This document shows, in pieces, positions 24,319-27,506 of a stretch of DNA of 27,506 nt. Numbering within the stretch: position 1 is the stretch's first letter; the number at the start of each line of letters is the position of its first letter. A program made the position numbers and the translations under genes. The notes under the pieces are model-generated. The model was not told the origin of the DNA and did no database searches. It saw only the letters and a program-made list of their open reading frames with translations. Origin of the DNA: an uncultured bacterium (GTDB lineage: Bacteria; Bdellovibrionota_C; UBA2361; JANWWW01); assembly GCA_938038205.1 (NCBI GenBank), contig CALHSA010000033.1:1-27506 (forward strand), in the 5' to 3' direction.

Positions 24319-24615
24319 ATGCTCCTTCTTTTCCGAAAGGTTGGTGAAACTTTTTTTGTTGAAACTCCGGGTGGAAGAATACAAATCACAATTGTAGCTC
24401 TTTATCAGAATGGAGTTAGGGTAGGCATAAAAGCTCCAAAGGAGTACAATATTTATAGGGAGGAATTGTTGGCTGAACTGAAACAGGCAAGAGATTCTGC
24501 ATCCTCAGGCGAAGTTGAGAATCAGGAATTAACTGTTGAGCATAAGTCGCCACTTATTCAAAGATTAGCCTCTAAGCTTAAGTTTCAAGGAGGTTATGAA
24601 GATGAAAAAAAGTGA
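24319..24615 (+). CDS. csrA: Carbon storage regulator CsrA with long C-terminal tail
   Basis: A small dimeric RNA-binding repressor of translation. The core MLLLFRKVGETFF...IQITIVALYQNGVRVGIKAPKEYNIYREEL contains the RNA-contacting N-terminal strand and Arg47 (counterpart of Arg44 in E. coli). At 98 residues it is longer than the usual 60-75. Residues about 58-98 form a charged tail ending GGYEDEKK. In FliW-containing bacteria the CsrA C-terminus contributes to FliW binding, so the tail may be regulatory (inference). It is placed between flgL and fliW, the standard arrangement for flagellin control. The tail-coding DNA also contains the fliW ribosome-binding site; csrA and fliW overlap by 14 bases. 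Confidence 0.93.
   Translation: MLLLFRKVGETFFVETPGGRIQITIVALYQNGVRVGIKAPKEYNIYREELLAELKQARDSASSGEVENQELTVEHKSPLIQRLASKLKFQGGYEDEKK
24583..24601 (+). promoter_or_regulatory. fliW ribosome-binding site in a hairpin loop, candidate CsrA site
   Basis: AAGGAGG at 24587-24593 is the strongest Shine-Dalgarno sequence noted in the window and lies eight bases before ATG 24602, fixing the fliW start there rather than at ATG 24596 (two bases away). TTCA 24584-24587 and TGAA 24597-24600 pair, with a further T-G pair, to put AGGAGG in a 9-base loop. CAAGGA resembles the CsrA core ACARGGA, and GGA in a loop is the known CsrA preference. Binding here would let CsrA repress its own antagonist. The stem is short. 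Confidence 0.45.
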
Positions 24616-25042
24616 GGCTGTGCTTTTAGTGAGATCTGATAGGTTTGGTGCTGTTGAAGTTGAGGCTAGCAAAGTTATTCAAATCCCCTCTGGCTTGGTT
24701 GGTTATCAAAAGCCACAAACGTTTGTTTTGTTTGATTATGTTCCGCCCTTTCATTGGTTACAGAGCATTGATGATCCTGCCCTCGCGTTTGTTGTTGTAG
24801 ATGGAACAGAACTAGTACGACAGTTTGATATGCCGGCTCCTTATGGAGATCAAGATATTAATTTAAAAGAAGGGGATGAATATGCAGTTATTTTAATAGT
24901 AACCCTCAAAGAACCAGTCATTGAAAGCACAGTAAATCTTCTAGCTCCAATATTTATTAACCTCAAGAATAGACGTGGTGTTCAGGTCGTGTATGATGAT
25001 GATATATCAAAGATTCAATACAGGTTATTTAAAACGAATTAG
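24602..25042 (+). CDS. fliW: Flagellar assembly factor FliW
   Basis: A 146-aa beta-rich protein that binds CsrA (and in known systems flagellin), releasing CsrA repression once flagellin leaves the cell. Family features: F-G-x-V-E-V near the start, then IQIPSGLVGYQKPQTFVLFDY, then PFHWLQSIDDPALAFVVVD, the clearest FliW motif. Later come EYAVILIVTLKEP and TVNLLAPIFINLKNRRGVQVV. The start at 24602 is set by the strong AAGGAGG eight bases upstream; ATG 24596 in the same frame is too close. The four-gene set flgK-flgL-csrA-fliW is a known flagellar arrangement in several phyla. The gene is convergent with rodA across 16 bases. Confidence 0.94.
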   Translation: MKKSEAVLLVRSDRFGAVEVEASKVIQIPSGLVGYQKPQTFVLFDYVPPFHWLQSIDDPALAFVVVDGTELVRQFDMPAPYGDQDINLKEGDEYAVILIVTLKEPVIESTVNLLAPIFINLKNRRGVQVVYDDDISKIQYRLFKTN

Positions 25043-25069
25043 TAGGAGGAATTAGCTACTACTCAATTC
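25036..25069. terminator. Weak bidirectional hairpin between fliW and rodA
   Basis: GAATT-AGTAG (25036-25045) can pair with CTACT-(ACTC bulge)-AATTC (25056-25069), covering the convergent fliW and rodA ends. A bidirectional terminator would suit the spot, but the stem is bulged, low in GC and lacks a proper U-tract, so the call is weak. Confidence 0.22.
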
Positions 25070-26144
25070 TTGCCTTAGGCTCATTTTTGTGAAGGGTTAA
25101 ACAGGTCCCTAATAATATAAGATTAGATATTAGGTTTGAACCACCATAACTCATAAATGGTAATGCTATTCCAACAACAGGGAAGAGGCCTAAATTCATT
25201 AGAATATTAAATGTAACTTCAAGAGAGATCTTACTACTGGCTAATGCCATGTATATTTTAACAAATTCATTATTTGAGCTTAAGGATAGCCTAAAAAGGG
25301 ATGATATTAGTAATATGTAAATCGAGATAATTATTAAGCAACCTACAAGACCAAACTCTTCGCCAAATGATGAAAAAATAAAATCCGTATGTCTTTCAGG
25401 AAGTAGTTCGTATCTACTTTGAGTGCCATTTAAAAAACCTTTACCAAACACTCCTCCACTTCCTAAGGCAATTAAGGCTTGAGTTACCTGCCAAGTCTGA
25501 TCAAGTTTATTTCCTCCAAAAATCAAGGATTCAATCCTCTGCTTTTGGTATGGCCTTAAAACATACTCCCAAGCTAAAATACTAACTAAGGAACCTAGAA
25601 TTAAACTGAAAATTAAAAAAGTTATTCTTCGAGAAACAAAAAAACATCCCAACCACCAATATAAAAAGTAAAGTATGGAGGTTCCAAGATCCGGTTGAAT
25701 AAGAACAGGTATTGTGGTTAAAAGTGTAACGAAAAAAGTTAAAAAAAGTTTAAATAAAAAGCCAGTGTTCTGAGCTAAAATTAAAGCATTTACCCCTATA
25801 AAAAAAATTTTTAAAAACTCTGAAGGTTGAATATTAATTATTCCAATACTAAGCCAGCGTGAGGAACCTTTTATTGGTGGTGCTTGAAGCACTATAACTG
25901 TTAAAGCAAAAAAAAGGGTGTAACCAAAAATCATAAATACCTTCCATAACGATATATTTAGTTTTCCTAAAACTATTACTCCAAAAATAAATATTCCAAA
26001 AAGCCAGAATACTAAATGTCTTATTGCTGTATTAGATAGCCAATAATCCCCCTCAGTTTGATCTAGTGTAGCTGAGATAACAGATGTCACACTTATCCAG
26101 CAAAGAAGCACCAAACTGAGTATTATGTACCTAGTTAGCTTCAT
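25059..26144 (-). CDS. rodA: Rod-shape peptidoglycan glycosyltransferase RodA (SEDS family)
   Basis: A 361-aa polytopic membrane enzyme, with about ten hydrophobic segments, that polymerises lipid II for cell elongation together with PBP2. SEDS motifs: KGSSRWLSIGIINIQPSEFLK in the first third, QPDLGTS in the middle, LPERHTDFIFSSFGEEFGLVG containing the Asp corresponding to the catalytic residue of RodA, and the C-terminal ALPFMSYGGSNL. Length matches E. coli RodA (370). The IQPSE and ERHTDFIF wording and the PBP2 gene upstream favour RodA over FtsW. The ATG lies inside the end of the PBP2 gene (14-base overlap), implying coupled synthesis. Confidence 0.94.
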   Translation of the reverse strand: MKLTRYIILSLVLLCWISVTSVISATLDQTEGDYWLSNTAIRHLVFWLFGIFIFGVIVLGKLNISLWKVFMIFGYTLFFALTVIVLQAPPIKGSSRWLSIGIINIQPSEFLKIFFIGVNALILAQNTGFLFKLFLTFFVTLLTTIPVLIQPDLGTSILYFLYWWLGCFFVSRRITFLIFSLILGSLVSILAWEYVLRPYQKQRIESLIFGGNKLDQTWQVTQALIALGSGGVFGKGFLNGTQSRYELLPERHTDFIFSSFGEEFGLVGCLIIISIYILLISSLFRLSLSSNNEFVKIYMALASSKISLEVTFNILMNLGLFPVVGIALPFMSYGGSNLISNLILLGTCLTLHKNEPKARIE

Positions 26145-27506
26145 TTTTTTCTATGAATTCAATTAAGTCTCTTGCAATTGGAGCAGCGATCTTTCCCCCT
26201 GACCCTCCATGTTCTACCAGAACTACGATTACATACTTGGGATTTTCACTAGGCCAAAATCCTGCAAACCAAGCGTGATGCTCGAATTTTTTCTCTTGTC
26301 CTTTTCTCTTTAAAGATACAACCTGAGCGGTTCCTGTTTTTCCACTGAAAGTAATCATATTCGATCGAGCAGTGTAGGCAGTTCCCTCTGGCGAATTGAC
26401 TACTTTAAATAATGCATTTAAAGTCTCTTTGAGCTTGCTCTGATCTATATCTATTACTCTTTTAACAACTGGTCTTACCTTAATATCAAATTCTCCACTT
26501 TTTGAGGTTATTCTTTCTATTATTGTTGGTTTAACGATTTTGCCACCATTTACTAAGCTGGCGTATGCTACAGCCATCTGTAATGGCGTAACTGCTATAC
26601 TGCCCTGCCCTATTAGTAACAGGGCTTTCTCAAGATTTACCGAATGTTTTACCTCGTGGCGGTGAAGTAAACGGCTTCTTGTTTCAGTAAAACAATCTAA
26701 GCCGGTTGGTTCAGTTAAATTAAATATTTGATATGTTTTAACAATGTCATCATACGAAATTATCTGACTCAACTTGTAAAAATAAACATCACAGCTTTTA
26801 ATTAAAGCGTCTGACATGGATACCGCACCATGTCCATCTCTTTTGTGACAGTGTATCCTTACTCTGTCAATTACATCAAATCCCGGGCAGAATTTATTCT
26901 CAAATTTAACATTACTTAATCCTAAAACAACCAAAGGTTTAGTTATGCTTCCTGGAGGGTAGATTCCATTGATTGCACGATTTAAAAGTGGACGGGATAA
27001 ACTGTTTAGAACTTCTATGATCTTTTCCTTGTCATTAAGGTTGAAAATATTTGGGTCAAAAACCGGGTTTGATGCTAGAACTCGGATAAATCCTGTTTCA
27101 GGTTCCAAAACGATAACTACCCCACTATTTTTATTTAATAATTCGATTGCCTTAGATTGCCATGCTAAATTTATTGTAAGTGTTACATCTAAACCTGGTC
27201 GTGGTTTTCTAATGACTTTACTACTTACTCTTTCAGCTCTAACATTAAAAACTGATTTAACTATACCTTCAACTCCTCTCAGAAACTCCTCAAGACAGCC
27301 CTCTATGCCTGTTAATCCGGCTTTTCCTTGACTTAAAACCTCGCCTAGATCATTTTGAGTTTTTTGGTGTAGGTAGCCTGTTATGTGGCTTGTTTCCGTT
27401 GCCTCAGAATGTCTTAAATACTTGATTCTTAAAAAGAAGTTTTTATCATTTGCTCTAAGTTTAAGAATTTTCGCTGCTTGATCCAAAGATAAATTACATG
27501 ATTCAA
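26131..27506 (-). CDS. mrdA: Penicillin-binding protein 2, transpeptidase (N-terminus outside window)
   Basis: A class B penicillin-binding protein that cross-links peptidoglycan in the periplasm for elongation. The frame is open to the window edge; the TTG at 27486 is only an internal codon. The membrane anchor and most of the N-terminal dimer domain are therefore missing. Visible parts: the end of the non-catalytic domain with TSHITGYLHQKTQNDLG and GKAGLTGIEGCLEEFLRG, then the transpeptidase with active-site PPGSITKP (SxxK; Ser codon 26947-26949), SCDVYFYKLS (SxN-like; SxD is common in PBP2) and SGKTGTAQV (KTG at 26332-26340). Adjacent rodA identifies it as the elongasome enzyme rather than FtsI. 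Confidence 0.93.
   Translation of the reverse strand, partial: ESCNLSLDQAAKILKLRANDKNFFLRIKYLRHSEATETSHITGYLHQKTQNDLGEVLSQGKAGLTGIEGCLEEFLRGVEGIVKSVFNVRAERVSSKVIRKPRPGLDVTLTINLAWQSKAIELLNKNSGVVIVLEPETGFIRVLASNPVFDPNIFNLNDKEKIIEVLNSLSRPLLNRAINGIYPPGSITKPLVVLGLSNVKFENKFCPGFDVIDRVRIHCHKRDGHGAVSMSDALIKSCDVYFYKLSQIISYDDIVKTYQIFNLTEPTGLDCFTETRSRLLHRHEVKHSVNLEKALLLIGQGSIAVTPLQMAVAYASLVNGGKIVKPTIIERITSKSGEFDIKVRPVVKRVIDIDQSKLKETLNALFKVVNSPEGTAYTARSNMITFSGKTGTAQVVSLKRKGQEKKFEHHAWFAGFWPSENPKYVIVVLVEHGGSGGKIAAPIARDLIEFIEKNEAN

Noticed and set aside
26969-27331. 120-aa plus-strand frame opposite PBP2
   Set aside because: The minus strand carries unmistakable transpeptidase sequence; the plus frame has no motif or ribosome-binding site.

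Overview
The window is a compact, AT-rich bacterial chromosome segment, almost entirely coding. I see no rRNA, tRNA, CRISPR array, insertion sequence or phage gene. The cell is motile (flgK, flgL, csrA, fliW), rod-shaped (rodA, PBP2), and carries a tight-adherence (Tad/Flp-type) pilus machine. A MlaF-like lipid-transport ATPase, a TadG-like protein and a sigma-54 promoter at flgK point to a diderm (Gram-negative) bacterium. FliW is absent from the well-known gamma- and alphaproteobacteria, so a deltaproteobacterial-grade lineage or a neighbouring phylum fits best. That placement is inference, and no species can be named from this sequence.

Layout. (1) 1-6795, plus strand: the 3' end of a TadG/VWA-like gene, then cpaB, the cpaF/tadA ATPase, tadB, tadC, an unrecognised 122-aa protein and a membrane-anchored histidine kinase, mostly with overlapping or abutting ends. 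(2) 6740-7835, minus: a pseudo-receiver protein and a small possibly exported protein. (3) 7881-14665, plus: 5-formyltetrahydrofolate cyclo-ligase, a multi-span membrane protein, a soluble hybrid histidine kinase, a MlaF-like ATPase, a Ski2-like helicase split over two overlapping reading frames, a NarL/LuxR response regulator and a TetR regulator. (4) 14650-17878, minus: a bifunctional (p)ppGpp enzyme followed by a polyprenyl diphosphate synthase. (5) rpoZ (plus), recD2 (minus), serS (plus). (6) 21636-25042, plus: a sigma-54-type promoter followed by flgK, flgL, csrA and fliW. (7) 25059-27506, minus: PBP2 (cut by the window edge) and rodA.

How the genes work together. The first block builds the inner-membrane motor and platform of a Tad pilus, with a signalling pair attached. 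The third block is dominated by signal transduction and RNA/membrane housekeeping. The flgK-flgL-csrA-fliW cluster joins hook-filament junction proteins to the post-transcriptional switch that controls flagellin synthesis. PBP2 and RodA are the peptidoglycan transpeptidase and glycosyltransferase of the elongasome.

Most worth a second look: the helicase divided exactly between its two RecA lobes, with only an 11-nt stretch where the frame can change; a receiver domain with Glu in place of the phosphorylated Asp; an orphan MlaF-type ATPase with Asp at the catalytic Glu position; the sigma-54 promoter at flgK; and a hairpin at the fliW ribosome-binding site that shows the GGAGG in its loop, as expected of a CsrA target. 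No wholly new multi-gene system is evident.
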